Counted from the stretch's first letter, positions 1 to 11,892 are shown. The stretch: DNA of 64,000 bases from Caenorhabditis elegans (GCF_000002985.6 NC_003282.8:2790001-2854000), one strand, 5' to 3'. Numbers and translations are program-made. Notes: generated by a model not told the origin, from the letters alone.

Positions 1-491
1 TAAACACCTTAATCAAGTTTAAAACGCAATAAGATCAACTTGTAAACTCAAAATTTGACGGTGATTTCAAAAAAAGTTAGTTTCCAGCCGCTACGACATT
101 GACAAGTCGGTAAAATGTCAGATTTTAGCTAAGTTTAGACCATTTTTTTGAGCCGTCATAACTGTTTTTTTTTGAGAAGTTTTCAAAAAGTTTCATTATG
201 AAATTCGGTGTTTTCAGACAATTTTGAGTCTAATAAAGAAATTTCAAAAAAAATTCAACTACACCACCTTTAATACAGTTGTGATGTAGTTTTTCTACAC
301 TTTTTAAAAAAATTTTCCGCCACTACTTGAATAACCCCGTAAATCGGTACAAGCGCTACTACAGTAGTAATTTATAGAATTACTGTAGTCGAGATATATT
401 TTGCGCGTCAAATATGCTGTGCGTAGTACGCATTCTCAGAGTTGTGTGGTGTTCCCGTAATAATATTATCGATAAAAATCCATTTTTGCAG
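1..491 (+). other. Intron of atln-1 upstream of the first visible exon
   Basis: AT-rich sequence with no exon-like reading frame, ending in the acceptor TTTTTGCAG at 491. It should belong to the intron that follows the P-loop exon of atln-1, because the first visible exon begins inside the GTPase domain. Confidence 0.6.
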
Positions 492-3400
492 AAGTGGAAC
501 TCGACAATTCTCAATGGATGTCGCCAAATTCTCCATTATCCGGATTCTCGTGGCGTGGTGGAAGTGAACGTGATACTAATGGAATACTTATTTGGAGTGA
601 ACCATTCATTATGAAGGATAAAAATGGAGAGGAGGTGCCGAATTTTATCTATAAAAAACGTTTAAAAAATCTAGAACTTCCATGTAGTCCCCCCCCCCCC
701 TACATGCCTGACCTTAAGGCGACCTCCGCCTGCCGCTTGCCGTATGCTAAACATCCGTTTTTTCATATCAATTTGATCTTCATCAAATTGATTAGAAATT
801 TTGAAAATTTACGTAAAAATGTTTGAAGAAAAAAAAAGAGACGAAAGGCAGGCGTCAGGCCCTGAAACGGTGCCTGCCTACCATGGAAACTCTGAAAATA
901 TGTTTTAAAGGTGGGGTACAGAAATTTTTTTGCTTTTTTAGACCCAAAATGGTCCAAAACTACCAAATTTCGTAATGAGACGTTCTGAAAATTTTTCAAA
1001 AAAAAGTTATGGTCGCTCAAAGTTTCGGAAAAAATGGCCCATTTTAGCTAAAATCTCAGATTTTGGCAACTTCTCGGTGTCACAGCGATTGGAAATTAAT
1101 TTTTATTTGATTATCATCCTTTAATGCATGTTTTGGCATTTTATTACGTGTTATTTCGTTGATTGAGATGGTTTTTTGGTCGATGGGGACGCAAAATTGT
1201 ATCATATTTGTGCCCGCCGCATCGACCGAAAAACCATCTCAGCCAACGAAATAACATTTAATAAAGTGCCAAAATATGCATTAAATGATGATAATCAAAT
1301 AAAAATTAAATTCCAACTGCTGCGCGACACCGAGAAGTTACCAAAATCTGAGATTTTAGCTAAAAATGGACCGTTTTTTCCAAAACTTTGAGGGGTCATA
1401 CCTTTTTTTTTTGGGAAATTTTCAGAACGTTTCATTACGAAATTTGGTAGTTTTGGGCCATTTTGGGTCTGAAAAAGCAAAGTCTCAAATTTCGGTACTC
1501 CATGTTTAAATTTGAAATTGTGTGTGAAATTTGATCGAATATATTATTATTCATTCAAAATTTGCATAGAATATTGATTTTCTCGCTGCAGCAGTATCTC
1601 TCTAAAATTCGCTTTTTCCACAGATTGCCGTTCTCCTTATGGACACACAAGGAGCATTTGATTCACAATCGACTGTCAAGGATTGTGCTACGATTTTCGC
1701 ACTTTCCACTATGATTTCCAGTGTTCAGGTATCAAAAAAAACTAGAAAACTACAAAAATTTTACTCTAAATTACAGTTTTATATTGATAAAATTCGCGTA
1801 AAAACTACACAAAAAAATTATGAATTAATACAAAATCAGTTTTCCTAACGAAATTTGCTGATTTTTCAGTAGAAAAAACGCTTAAAATGCAGAAAGTTTG
1901 TCCGGTAGATGCAAGAATTTCTAAACAAAAAACCCCCTTTTTTTCGGGAAACCAACGAAAATGCTGAGAATTGTTAATTTTTAATTTTAAAATCTATATT
2001 TTGTAGTTAAAATTCAATTTGTTTCACTAAAATTTGATTTATCTGTTGCAAAACATTCGAATTGACTACATTAGGCAAAAAACCTTGAAAAAATCACTCA
2101 AAACGAAGTCGAAGTGCCAACTTTGTTAGAAAAATTGCAAAAAAAATGTCTGGAAATTGCTGAAACAGGCAAAAGTGTCGTGAGAATGGCTCAAATATGT
2201 CTAAAAAAGATAATTATACTAAAGAAGAGAATTTTCGAGAGAAAATCAGCATTTTTCTCAATTTCCAGATCTACAATCTGTCGCAAAACATTCAAGAAGA
2301 CGACCTACAACATCTTCAACTTTTCACCGAATACGGACGTTTGGCATTAGAAGATTCAGCCTCAAAACCCTTCCAATCGCTTCTTTTCCTCGTTCGTGAT
2401 TGGTCATTCCCGTATGAAGCGGAATTCGGATTTCAAGGAGGGCAACGTGTACTTGATAGACGTCTTGAGGTGATTTTTACGCTGAACATCAGTTGAAAAT
2501 CCGGCACTGCAACCTTTTCCTCACGAGGGACGAGGAAAAGTGGTTTCTAGGCCATGGCCGAGGGGCCGACAAGTTTCAGCGGCCATTTATCTTGCTTTGT
2601 TTTCCGCCTGTTTTCTTTTGTTTTTCATCGATTTTTTCCGTTTTTTCTTATTAAAACTGATAAATAAATACTTTTTGCAGATGCTAAAACAATTTCCAAG
2701 AAAAAATCATGTATTCAGTGGGCAAGCAGCGGTGAAAGTGGGCAATGTAAAATGATGGATTACGGGAAAACAAAACCTAAACTTTTTCTGAAACATGATA
2801 CATATGCTGCTTAAATGCTGAGACTACCTGATTTTCATAACGAGACCGCTGAAAAAGTTTTGAGGTTTTCAAAATTCAACTTTTTGTGCGAAAATCTCGA
2901 CTTTTCACCAAAAAAGTTGAATTTTGGAAACCTCAAAACTTTTTCAGCGGTCTTGATATGAAAATCAGGTAGTCTCAGCATTTAAGCAGCATATGTATCA
3001 TGTTTCAGAAAAAGTTTAGGTTTTGTATTCCCGTAATCCATCATTTTACATTGACCACTTTCACCGCTGCTTGCCCACTGAATACATATTTTTTTACTTG
3101 GAAATCGTTTTGGCATCTGCAAAAAATATTTATTTATCAGTTTTAATAAGAAAAAACGGGAAAAAGCTGTAAAAAACGAAAGAAAACAGGCGGAAAACAA
3201 AGCAAGATAAATGGCCGCTGAAACTTGTCGGCCCCTCGGCCATGGCCTAGAAACCACTTTTCCTCGTCCCTCGTGAGGAAAAAGTTGCAGTGAATCCGGC
3301 AATTTCCCTCATTTTATGGCTAAAACATCACATTTTCAAAATTTCAGGTGTCCGAAAAGCAGCACGCGGAGCTCCAACAACTTCGTCAGCACATTCGTTC

Positions 3401-6400
3401 GTGTTTCGAGGATATTCGATGCTTCTTGATGCCTCATCCCGGCCTTAAAGTTGCCACAAATCCGAATTTCGACGGAAAACTCGTTGGTAAGTTGTGCAAA
3501 AATTCAGAAAAAAAACGGAAGTTATTCACGAAAAAACGAGGATTTTGCATTTGGAAATCATGAAAGTCAGTCAGATTCTGAAGTAGAAGATTTGTGAAAA
3601 AAGCGCTGAAAAGCACCAAAAATTGCGTGTTTTTTTTTCAAATTTTCTGACCAAGCAGGCAAAAAAAATTACAATTTTATGTTCGAAATTTTCATTGAAA
3701 AGTGAAAAACAATAGTGAAATCCGAAGATTTTCAGTCAAAGATCTCATTTTTCCAGATATCGAGAATGAATTCCAGCAACAACTCGGCGTAATGATCCCA
3801 AGGCTTTTGGATTCACACGCTCTCGTTCATAAGGAGATTAACGGTCAAAAGATGACGTGCCGGGAGCTTCTCGAGTACTTTAAGGCTTATATGCACATTT
3901 TCAGAGGTAAAATTGACAGAAAAACTGATTTTTTAATGTGAAAAATATTGAAAATTAGACTAAAGCCATGTGGCGCATCTGTAAAAATGTTCAAAGGAGA
4001 ATTAATTCAAAACTTCCAAGAAAGCCAGAAATCCAGAAAAATCACAAAAAAAAACTTAAAAATTGAAAAATTATACTTTAAAAATCGAGATTTTGCAATT
4101 TCTTCCAAAATTTGAACTTCGACCAATCATCGATTCGCTCCGCCCACTTTAGCAGAGTTCAACTGCGCTGATTGGTCGGAGAGTTCATATTTTGGAGGGA
4201 GATTTGTAAAAATTGAAAAAGTGCGTTTTTTTTTTCGTTTTGGGAATTTTCTTAGTTTCTGAATATTTTGGATTTTTTGAAGTAAAATCCACAGTCATAA
4301 TTTTTAAATGAACTTTTTTTTTACAGATGAATTTTTCTATTAAAAATCTGGGAAAATTTAGATTTTTGCGGGTTTTTTGGAAAAATATTTGCATTCACAG
4401 AAATCTGAAAATTTTAACAGAAAAATGTGTATTTACAATTTTCTAAGCTGAAACACTGAAAATTAATTTCCCTTTAGGCCAAGACCTCCCGGAGCCAAAA
4501 TCCATGTTAATGGCCACTGCCGAAGCGAACAACTTGGCCGCTGTCGCCTCTGCTCGTGCAGTTTATCAACGAGAAATGGAAGAAGTTTGTGGTGGAGATA
4601 CCCCATATATGTCTACAAATGAGCTCTTGGAGCATCATGATCGAGTGAAGAATATCGCGATTCGCGAGTTTAGAAATGCTCGGAAGATGGGCGGTGTGGA
4701 CTTTTCGATGCAATTCTTGGAACGGTTGGAATCTGATTTGCAGGTAATTTTGTAGTCCGGGGCCTAAAGGTTTGAAGCATGACGTGCTTGAAAATGCTCA
4801 AAAAATTTTGCATGAAATCCAATTCAAACCATTTTTTATTTTAAGTTGAAAAAGTTGTTTTTTTTTTCATAAAATTAGTTTAAAAATATAACTTCAAAAA
4901 GATTTCATTGAAAAGCCTATCAAACCGTAAATTTACATAGAACTCCCCGTAAATCCACTCAGTACTCCCGTAAATTTACATTTACCCTCCGTAAATCCAC
5001 ATTTTTGTCCCGTAAATCTACACAGTAATTCCCGTAAATCCACATGTTCACCCCGCAAATCTAAACAGTACTCTCCGTAAATATACATGTTCACTTCGTA
5101 AATCCACATTTTCGTCCCGTAAATCTACACAGTAATCCCCGTAAATGTACATGTTCGATTCGTAAATTCACACAGTACTCCTGTCATATCGTCCGTCGTT
5201 AATTTCAATTTTTGCCGAAAAATGCCTAAAATTTTTTAAAACAGAAATTTTGGAAATTCATTAAAACGTTTAGAAATTAAAAACAAAACAAAAACATATT
5301 TTCTAAAATAAGTGCTCCCGAAAATAGAAAAAAATGTTAAAAAATTTAATTGATTGTTTTAATCAATTTTTTAAAATTTTAATTAGAAACACATATTATA
5401 GAAAAAAAAACGATCGCACAAAAATAAACAACGACGCAACGACACTCCGCTGTTTTTAAGCCCCGCCCACGATTTCATTTGCACTGCGGCCGCCACATTT
5501 CAGGGCAAATGAAATCGTGGGCGGGGCTTAAAAATAGCGGAGTGTCGTTGCGTCGTTGTTTATTTTTGTGCGATCGTTTTTTTTTCTATAATATATAAAC
5601 ATATAATTTTCTTTTAAAAAATCAAAAAATTATAATTTGTCTTCTTCTTTCAGGAATCATACGAAAACTATCTGAAAGTGAATAACGGAAAGAATCTGTT
5701 CAAATCAATGCGTACTCCGACAGTTTTGGTCACCTTGATGATAATCGACTACATTTTCCAAGAGTTCTTCCAATTAATCGGACTCGATTTCATTGCCGGC
5801 CTCTGCTCTTCAGTACTCTGTCTTGTGATTGGAGCTCTCGGCGTCTGGGCTTATTCTCGTTATTCTGGACATCTTCGTGAGGCTGGTGGATATGTAAGTT
5901 TGAAAAAATGGAAAAAAACGTTGTAATTTTCCGATTGGAAATTTTTATTAAAACTTTAAAATTGAAACAAAAAAATTTCGGGAAATCTAATTTTTAAAAG
6001 TTTTTTATCGAAAATTCCGAATATTCCAATCTTTTCCAATTTTTCGAATTTTTATAAAATTAGAAATTTTTGTTCTTCGTAAATATTTTTGGAGACTAAA
6101 TTTTAGCTGAACAAATTAAAACCTTGAAAATTGAAATTTTATTTATTTTTTTCGGAAAATCGAATTTTTTGAACTTTTTAAAAGTTTCAATAAAACTCTG
6201 TTTTTTCGAAATTAATATATCCCAATTTTTCGAATTTTCTATAAAATCAAGAAAAAATTGAAATTTTTTTCTGAAAAAAATTCACATTTTCGGAAAATCA
6301 AATATTCTTCAATTTTTGTGCAAATCTTCCGATTGTTAACAGAAAAACAAGATTTCAAAAAAGTCGAAATTTTCCAGATTTTCCGAATTTCTCCCAAAAA

Positions 6401-6600
6401 AACTACAGTAACCCTCTCCCGTTTTAAAGGTTGACGACGCTGTGACATATGTTTGGACCAATTTCATCTCGCCAAATGCTAATCACTTGGGACCACTTGG
6501 CGGTGCGATTCAAATGGGAGAAGCTCTCGGAGCAGGAAATCGAACTGCAAATGCGACGGCGGCCCCCGGAGCCGCTGATGGACTCAGAAAACGGCATTAG
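492..6600 (+). CDS. atln-1: Atlastin (ER-shaping dynamin-like GTPase), 5' end outside window
   Basis: Membrane-anchored GTPase that fuses endoplasmic reticulum tubules. Exons by splice consensus and frame: 492-634, 1624-1728, 2269-2469, 3348-3486, 3757-3906, 4478-4743, 5654-5893, 6430-6600. The product follows animal atlastins closely: [13 protein letters not shown] (switch II / G3 DTQG), the [20 protein letters not shown] stretch, [10 protein letters not shown] (G4 RD), then the helical middle domain with [17 protein letters not shown] and CGGDTPY. Exon 7 encodes the paired hydrophobic segments of the membrane hairpin (about [16 protein letters not shown] and [20 protein letters not shown]), followed by a short cytosolic tail ending LRKRH. 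The P-loop exon is not in the window, so the gene starts upstream. Introns 3 and 6 carry large foldback repeats but the exons are intact. Family assignment is very secure; the symbol is from recognition, not a search. Confidence 0.95.
898..1500. repeat. Foldback repeat in atln-1 intron
   Basis: Two arms of roughly 280 bp are inverted around about 1190. The outer ends read AAAGGTGGGGTACAG on the left and the reverse complement of a similar GGTACCGAAATTTGAGAC on the right. The same end sequence recurs at 21027-21350 and 42160-42310, so this is a dispersed terminal-inverted-repeat family. Confidence 0.75.
2500..3305. repeat. Large palindrome in atln-1 intron 3
   Basis: The left arm (about 2500-2905) and right arm (about 2910-3305) are near-perfect inverted copies; both contain GGCCATGGCCGAGGGGCCGAC. 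The reading frames seen in each arm are the same repeat read twice and are not genes. Confidence 0.85.
4915..5190. repeat. Tandem CCCGTAAATCYACA repeat in atln-1 intron 6
   Basis: Degenerate tandem repeats of about 20-24 bp built on CCCGTAAATCTACACAGTA and CCCGTAAATCCACATGTTC alternate about ten times. Confidence 0.8.
5395..5593. repeat. Near-perfect hairpin element in atln-1 intron 6
   Basis: Arms of about 90 bp (AACGATCGCACAAAAATAAA onwards, and its reverse complement) flank a short loop containing GCGGCCGC. I see only about one arm mismatch (GCTGTTTTTAAG against GCTATTTTTAAG), which suggests a young copy or strong homogenisation. Confidence 0.85.
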
Positions 6601-7314
6601 ATCAATTATTGCTTTTTCCACTGAATTTCTCCCCTCAAATGACCAATTTCTTCTCGTTTTCCCCATTTTTTTCCTAATTTTTTCGACCCCAAAACTCCTC
6701 ATTTCTATTGTACTTTTTCTCCTCAGCCAACATACTCTTTTTTTTTTCGTTATTCCTTCATGTGTGTGTGTGTATTTAGAGTTTAAATGAAATACAAGTA
6801 ACTTTAATTGAAACCAATGTTACAAGCGTTCACAATTTGTGGGGTGTGTTGCGGTTGCGTTGCGGTTGACCTTTAGTTGTTTTTTAATGAGACTATTTTA
6901 GGTTAGTAAAATTAGAAACGTTTGAAAACTAGCCTATTGAAGTTGGAAAAATTTCAAGTTTTAGCTGCTCAACGCGGTCGCGTCGCGGTTTATTCTTAAG
7001 TTTTAAAGGATTGTAACTTGGCTCATAGTGGTGCAAATCTGCTGAAATTTGAAGAACGTGTAAACCAAAATTATTTATACAGAACAATTATATGATTGTA
7101 CAAAAGAAATAAGATTATTCTATGCAAGAAAAACTGAAAATGCCAAACTTAAAGCTCTTAAAACATTCGGAGTCTCCTCCAAATTGTCTAAGTAAATTAC
7201 AAATCAAAAAAGTTATTCTCCACAACAACAGTACGCCACACAGGATACCAAACAAAAACCTGTCATGAAAATTGCTCCAATCGCGATAATCACGGCGGGT
7301 ACTACCTGCAAATT

Positions 7315-7507
7315 CACGTGGTGCCAAGCTGTCCCATTACGTTGTGATCCACAAAAAAATGCGGGAATTTTTTGCCCAAAAAGTATGTGACGTCAGCACG
7401 TTCTTAACCATTCGAAATCAGTTGAGAACTCTGCGTCTCTTCTCCCGCGTTTTTTGTAGATATATGTACGTAGGTCAAACCGAAATGAGACATTCTGGCA
7501 CCACGTG
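7315..7507. mobile_element. CACGTGGTGCC hairpin MITE, copy 1
   Basis: Begins CACGTGGTGCCAAGCTGTCC and ends with the inverted TGGCACCACGTG. The inner arms contain ATGCGGGAATTTTTTGCCC and TCTTCTCCCGCGTTTTTTGT. Other copies lie at about 29151-29345, 31493-31670, 48030-48213, 48240-48400 and 51769-51955. It has no coding capacity, so it is a non-autonomous element. Confidence 0.8.
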
Positions 7508-7716
7508 CAAATTGGAAATTGGAAATCAAATAGTTAACATTTATGTTACCTGAGTTCGTAGGCAGCATTCGTTTGCACAACATTCGAAGTAGTATATGAA
7601 ATTACTGGGGCCTGAATATGAAAAGTTAGCTACACTGGGAGCCGAGATAGACAGCTTCAAAGTTTCAGGTCAAAATAAAGTGACTGTAACTTAGGCCAAT
7701 CTTTGCTATGTTTAAA

Positions 7717-8090
7717 GGGGGAGTACAGTCTGGGGTTTCGCCCGAAAGAATGTTCTAGGTTTTTTTTTTTAATGATTTTTTTTTATTTTGAAAAAAAATT
7801 AAAAGGTCTGAATTATGTTTGAATTCCCGCGCAAAATAGTGACGATTATCGATTTTCAGGCCAATTTTAAAGTTTCAGCAAGTTTCTCTCCGATTACCAA
7901 GTTTTTTTACGGAAGAATGTTTTCAAATTATAGAACAAAAAATTTAAGAAAACCAATCCGTAAACCATAATTTTACACTCATTTGCGCGGGAATTCAAAA
8001 ATAATTCAGCCCTATTTTATTTATTTTCAAAATTATGTTCTGTCATTTAGGGCAAAAAAACCCCACAAACAATATTCCTCCTTTAAGAAA
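7717..8090. mobile_element. Inverted-repeat element with AAAGGGGGAGTA ends
   Basis: The left end AAAGGGGGAGTACAGTCTGG faces a right end ATTCCTCCTTTAA, with further inverted identity inside (TTTGAATTCCCGCGCAAA against TTTGCGCGGGAATTCAAA). A diverged relative of its core (ATTATCGATTTTTAGGCC) lies at about 63420-63710. Confidence 0.65.
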
Positions 8091-8154
8091 AAATCATGTG
8101 CCTGAATCTGAAATTTCGAGATGAATACAGTGTATTTTTCTGCACTTCTACGGC

Positions 8155-8262
8155 TTTAAAGGAGGGTGAATTCATACGAAATGGTCTCGCCACGCGTTCC
8201 AAAAAATCAATAGATGACGTGTGGCGAGACCATTTCTCATAAATGCGCCCACCTTCAAAGTC
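8155..8262. mobile_element. Short hairpin element around TGGTCTCGCCAC
   Basis: AAATGGTCTCGCCACGCG and the inverted CGTGTGGCGAGACCATTT flank a short spacer, with outer GGCTTTAAAGGAGGGTG and CGCCCACCTTCAAAG ends. A decayed relative is in the minus-strand lectin intron at about 49775-49915. Confidence 0.7.
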
Positions 8263-8984
8263 GTCATCTCGAAATTTTTCCAACAAAAAAACCCACAATT
8301 TAACGGATTCCCACTAGTATCGTTGCATTTTTCACTTGAAGCAAATAATTCAAAACTGGAGCATACTCCGATCAAAATGAAAAATAAAATAATCTGAATC
8401 GAAAAATTAACACCTAATTACGTCCAATGCTTACCCGAAACAATACATATTGAAATTTGATGAAAATATGGAGCATGACAGATGACTATTCAAAATGTAC
8501 GCTGAGGAAAGAGTGGGCACATTGAAAGTAAATAAAATAGAAATAACTGATAAGAATATGGTTTGATGTTTACTGAATATGTCACATGACGCATCATAGA
8601 TAATCAACTATTTAGTTTATTCCTAAGATATTTCAGATTTTTTAGATCACTGATTGTGAGCACGGTTTCACATTTTGAGTTATTTTTTTGCATTTCCAAA
8701 ATGAAGTCGCAAATTTTGCACATAAAATACATGAAAACTCATAAGTTTCTTTTTATTCTGATAAGAAAAATGACAGTTGAGCGACTATATTATTTCATTG
8801 AGAGTTAAAATGGTCAGTTTCGAAATTAAAAATCGATGATATGAAATTTGGAATTTCCTATTGGAACTGATTTTCGGACTTCTTAATGAAACTTATGTGG
8901 TTTGCAAGAAGAAACAATGCCGAAAATTTTATATGAAACTCTGGCAAATGTATGGAAATCAGGGGCACTTTACCGAAAAAAAAT

Positions 8985-9420
8985 TTTGCCGAACGGTAAT
9001 CTCCGGTTTGCCGATTTGTAGGAAATTATCAATTCGCCAATGTGCCGATTTGCCGGTTTGCCGTCTGCCGGATATCAATTTGCCGGAAATTTTTTTGAGG
9101 GTTTTTTAAAAGACGGAAACACTTAAAACTGTGCCTTTTTGAAATTTGTTTCCCGTTTTCTTTAGATGTTCTCAAAGAATCCTTTTTTTTCAAAACAGAT
9201 GTAGGGCATTCATAAGAGACGAAAAAGTTTGCCGGTAAAACTTGTGAAATTTCCAGTATAAATGTGCAATGCAATTGGCCTAAAATTTTCGGCAATTGCC
9301 GTTTTTCCGGCAAATTGCCGATTTGCCGAATTTGCCGGAAATTTGAAAACCGGCAATTCGCTGATTTGTCAGGAAATTGTAATTTTTCAAGTCTGCCGTT
9401 TGCCGGAAAAAGTTTGTAAA
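8985..9420. repeat. TTTGCCGG composite repeat, copy 1
   Basis: Two blocks rich in GCCGATTTGCCGG (8985-9095 and 9285-9415) flank a spacer containing AGACGGAAACACTTAAAACT. The same order of blocks and spacer recurs at 28738-29135 and 61915-62640. Confidence 0.75.
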
Positions 9421-9719
9421 TTATATTTCAATCAGTTTCCATTCTTTTTTGTGTCATGGTTCAAAAAGGTTTATATTGAATAAGTACCGAAATTTGTAAT
9501 AATAGTAATTTATCAAGCGTTTGGAGATTTTTTTTCAAACATTTTATTCAACGAACTCAAAAAAACCAAAGTTTAAGCCCACCAGCCACAGTGGTCTAAT
9601 CAGCTCAATGGGGGTTTTGTAGGCGATTAATTTCCGATTAAAAACCATGACCAGACGGATAAATAAAAAGGACGGAATACATGTACTTAGGTCAAACAAT
9701 TTACTTTTTTTTTTTCAAA

Positions 9720-10951
9720 ATGACACGTGTTATACCCATATTGCTCCTAGTAGCTCTATCAGTCCATGTAGCACAAAGTCAGAAGATCGTGGCGGGAGCC
9801 TTGCAGAAGATCTTCCCGTATGCAGCGGCGGCGAAGGTTACAGCGGTGAGGCTCGCCCAAATTATTGAAATAAGTGCAAAAGTTTCATGGATTTGTTAGT
9901 TTTTATTATGTAAAAAAGAAAGAAACCCTTGAAAAGAGTCTTAAATTCCTTGAAAATCGTTAAAAATTAGCGAAAATTTTGAATTTTTGTGAATTCTCGT
10001 CATATCTGATGTAATGTACGCAATTACGTACCCCTAGCTCCCCCACTAGTGGAAAAAATATTTACTCTACGCCATTAGGAACAGCTGTATACAGCGTGTC
10101 CTCGGTAGTATAGTGGTGAGTATCCGCGTCTGTCACATGCGAGGCCCGGGTTCAATTCCCGGCCGGGGAGAATCGTTTTTTGCATGAATTCTGAAAAGGT
10201 ACTAATTAAAATTGTTTTAGCTCACTACAAACTTGAATAAGCAAACAGCAATTGCCAAATCGAAGACTGTAGTGAAAAATTGGGTTCCAGCGAACTGGGT
10301 GAGTATGAACCCAATTTTAAAAGACATTTCTATAATTTTTTTGTATTCAGAAAGCAGCAAACGCAAAGCCGGATGCCAAAAATCCCCTCTCTAAGCAAGC
10401 CTACGCACAGAACAAAGCCCTAACCTTTATAGACTACAGATATTCCCTTGTGAAATACGTAAACTACCTGTTCAAGCAGGGAGTTAGCTCCAAGTTCCTG
10501 ACACAGGCCGAGGCAAATAATATGAAGAAAGTTTTCTGGGCCGCTGATGTGAAGGCTGCCAACAACTATACTATGACGTGCGGACAATTCATGATGGACG
10601 CTGCTTCATTGGTAAGTTTATGCATTTATCTGTCTACTCAAAAAAAATCAGCTCAATCGGACCACTTTAAACCGAGATACATCGTTTCGAAGCTGGGAGG
10701 GTGCGGCGCGGCTGCGGCGCGGTTGCGTGCGGTCTACCCACCAATTTTAAACCCTTATATCTCCGCTCTCAGTGGTCCGATTGAGCTGAAATTTTTGGAG
10801 CAAACTTCGTATAAATAAATACACCTAGTTCATTTTTTTTTAATTTCAGGTGAAAGACTCAGATAAATTGATGGCTGAAGTACAGAAAAATACCAACTTG
10901 TTCGCCAAGGCCAATCCTACCGACTTCACTAACCTCCAGTGGAATCTTTAA
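9720..10951 (+). CDS. Uncharacterised secreted protein, paralogue 1 of 3
   Basis: Exons 9720-9845, 10221-10298, 10351-10611 and 10850-10951 give 188 residues. An N-terminal signal peptide (MTRVIPILLLVALSVHVAQS) is followed by a conserved IVAGALQKIFPYAAAAKV segment, a basic KNWVPANW region, FIDYRYSLVKYVNYLFKQ, FWAADVKAANNY, and a C-terminus ending FTNLQWNL. I do not recognise the family. The same protein is encoded twice more immediately downstream with the same exon borders, except that exons 4 and 5 of those copies correspond to the fused exon 3 plus exon 4 here. There are few cysteines, and the core looks helical and Lys-rich. A tRNA-Asp gene sits in intron 1, and intron 3 carries a GC-rich CGCGG repeat. 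Secretion is inferred from the signal peptide only. Confidence 0.85.
10099..10170 (+). tRNA. tRNA-Asp (GTC) inside intron 1 of the secreted-protein gene
   Basis: 72 nt. The acceptor TCCTCGG pairs with CCGGGGA and has a G discriminator. D arm TAGTATAGTGGTGAGTA, anticodon loop CTGTCAC (anticodon GTC), T arm CCGGG TTCAATT CCCGG. No intron. It lies in the same orientation as its host gene. Confidence 0.95.
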
Positions 10952-11150
10952 TCTTTTTGTTCCGAATAAATTTTTTAATCTCTTATGTTCTTTTGTTTAC
11001 AGTTTGTTCGGCGGTTTTTTTTAAATACATCATTTGTTTAATCCGTATTATCCCTTTGAAAAATGGTCAAAAAACAAAAGCGGACATTTTTTTAAAATTA
11101 ACTGACTAATTGATTAGATTCCAGGAGCATTCCAATTTGTTAAAAAATTT

Positions 11151-11222
11151 CTCCCCGGCCGGGAATTGAACCCGGGTCTCGCATGTGACAGACGCGGATA
11201 CTCACCACTATACTACCGAGGA
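11151..11222 (-). tRNA. tRNA-Asp (GTC), minus strand
   Basis: Reverse complement of the same 72-nt tRNA-Asp, with intact acceptor, anticodon GTC and T arm. It faces the copy at 10099 so that the two form an inverted pair around exons 2-4 of the secreted-protein gene. Confidence 0.95.
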
Positions 11223-11527
11223 CACGGCACAGAGCTGGTCCTAAGGCCGTAGAGCAAAGTGGGAGAAGCACAGAGTGCCGTGAGTGCCCAGTTGCGGACA
11301 ATACATCAGACTTGACGAGATTTGTCAGAAAATTTTGAATTTTTCATTTTTTTTGTGGGGGGTTTCAATGACATTTGGTGGTTTTTATTTAGTCTAATCT
11401 TCTTACAGGTATTAAAATTACTGTTTCACTGTGAAAAAAACGTTTGACAATTGAACATAACAAAAACACACTGAAAACAATATTTTTGCACTTCGTTTCC
11501 TCATACGATCGGATAAATCTTCGGATT

Positions 11528-11892
11528 CTCAGACAAACGCTTAGTAGCTTAATTAGATTTCAACCATATTAAACGAGATTTCAACCATATTTGTTTAGAA
11601 AATCCATATTGGATTATATTTGCTCCATATTTTATTATAAAATCCATATTGGATTAGATTTGTCCATGTTAGATTAGATTTGTTCCGTATTAGATTAGAC
11701 ATCCATATTTAATTAGATTTGTTACATATTGGATTAGATTTCAACCATTTTCATTAGATTTGTTCCATATTGGATTAGATTTCAACCATATTTGATTGGA
11801 AAATCCATATTGGATTAGAATAGGAAGCGTATTAATTATGTCCCCATTATATTTGGTTTAATTCTAATTAAGCTACTAAGCGTTTGTCTGAG
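11528..11892. mobile_element. MITE in the promoter of secreted paralogue 2
   Basis: Terminal inverted repeats of about 30 bp (CTCAGACAAACGCTTAGTAG and its inverse ending GTTTGTCTGAG). The interior consists of degenerate tandem repeats of about 33 bp built on TCCATATTGGATTAGATTTG. The equivalent site upstream of paralogue 3 (about 13890-13900) is empty, which supports insertion. Confidence 0.85.

Larger units (their letters stand above)
6601..9719. other. Gene-free stretch made of repeats
   Basis: After the atln-1 stop there is a C/T-rich 3' UTR, then only dispersed repeats: hairpin elements at 7315-7507, 7717-8090 and 8155-8262, and a TTTGCCGG composite element at 8985-9420. The open frames present are short and have no splice-compatible partners. 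Confidence 0.6.

Noticed and set aside
2540-3302. Similar frames starting [20 protein letters not shown] on both strands
   Set aside because: They are the two inverted arms of one palindrome inside an atln-1 intron.
11421-11428. CTGTTTCA, the core of the 21U-RNA (piRNA) upstream motif; also minus-strand matches near 2161 and 62086
   Set aside because: An 8-mer is expected a few times by chance in 64 kb, and I could not see a convincing spaced downstream start context, so no piRNA gene is called.
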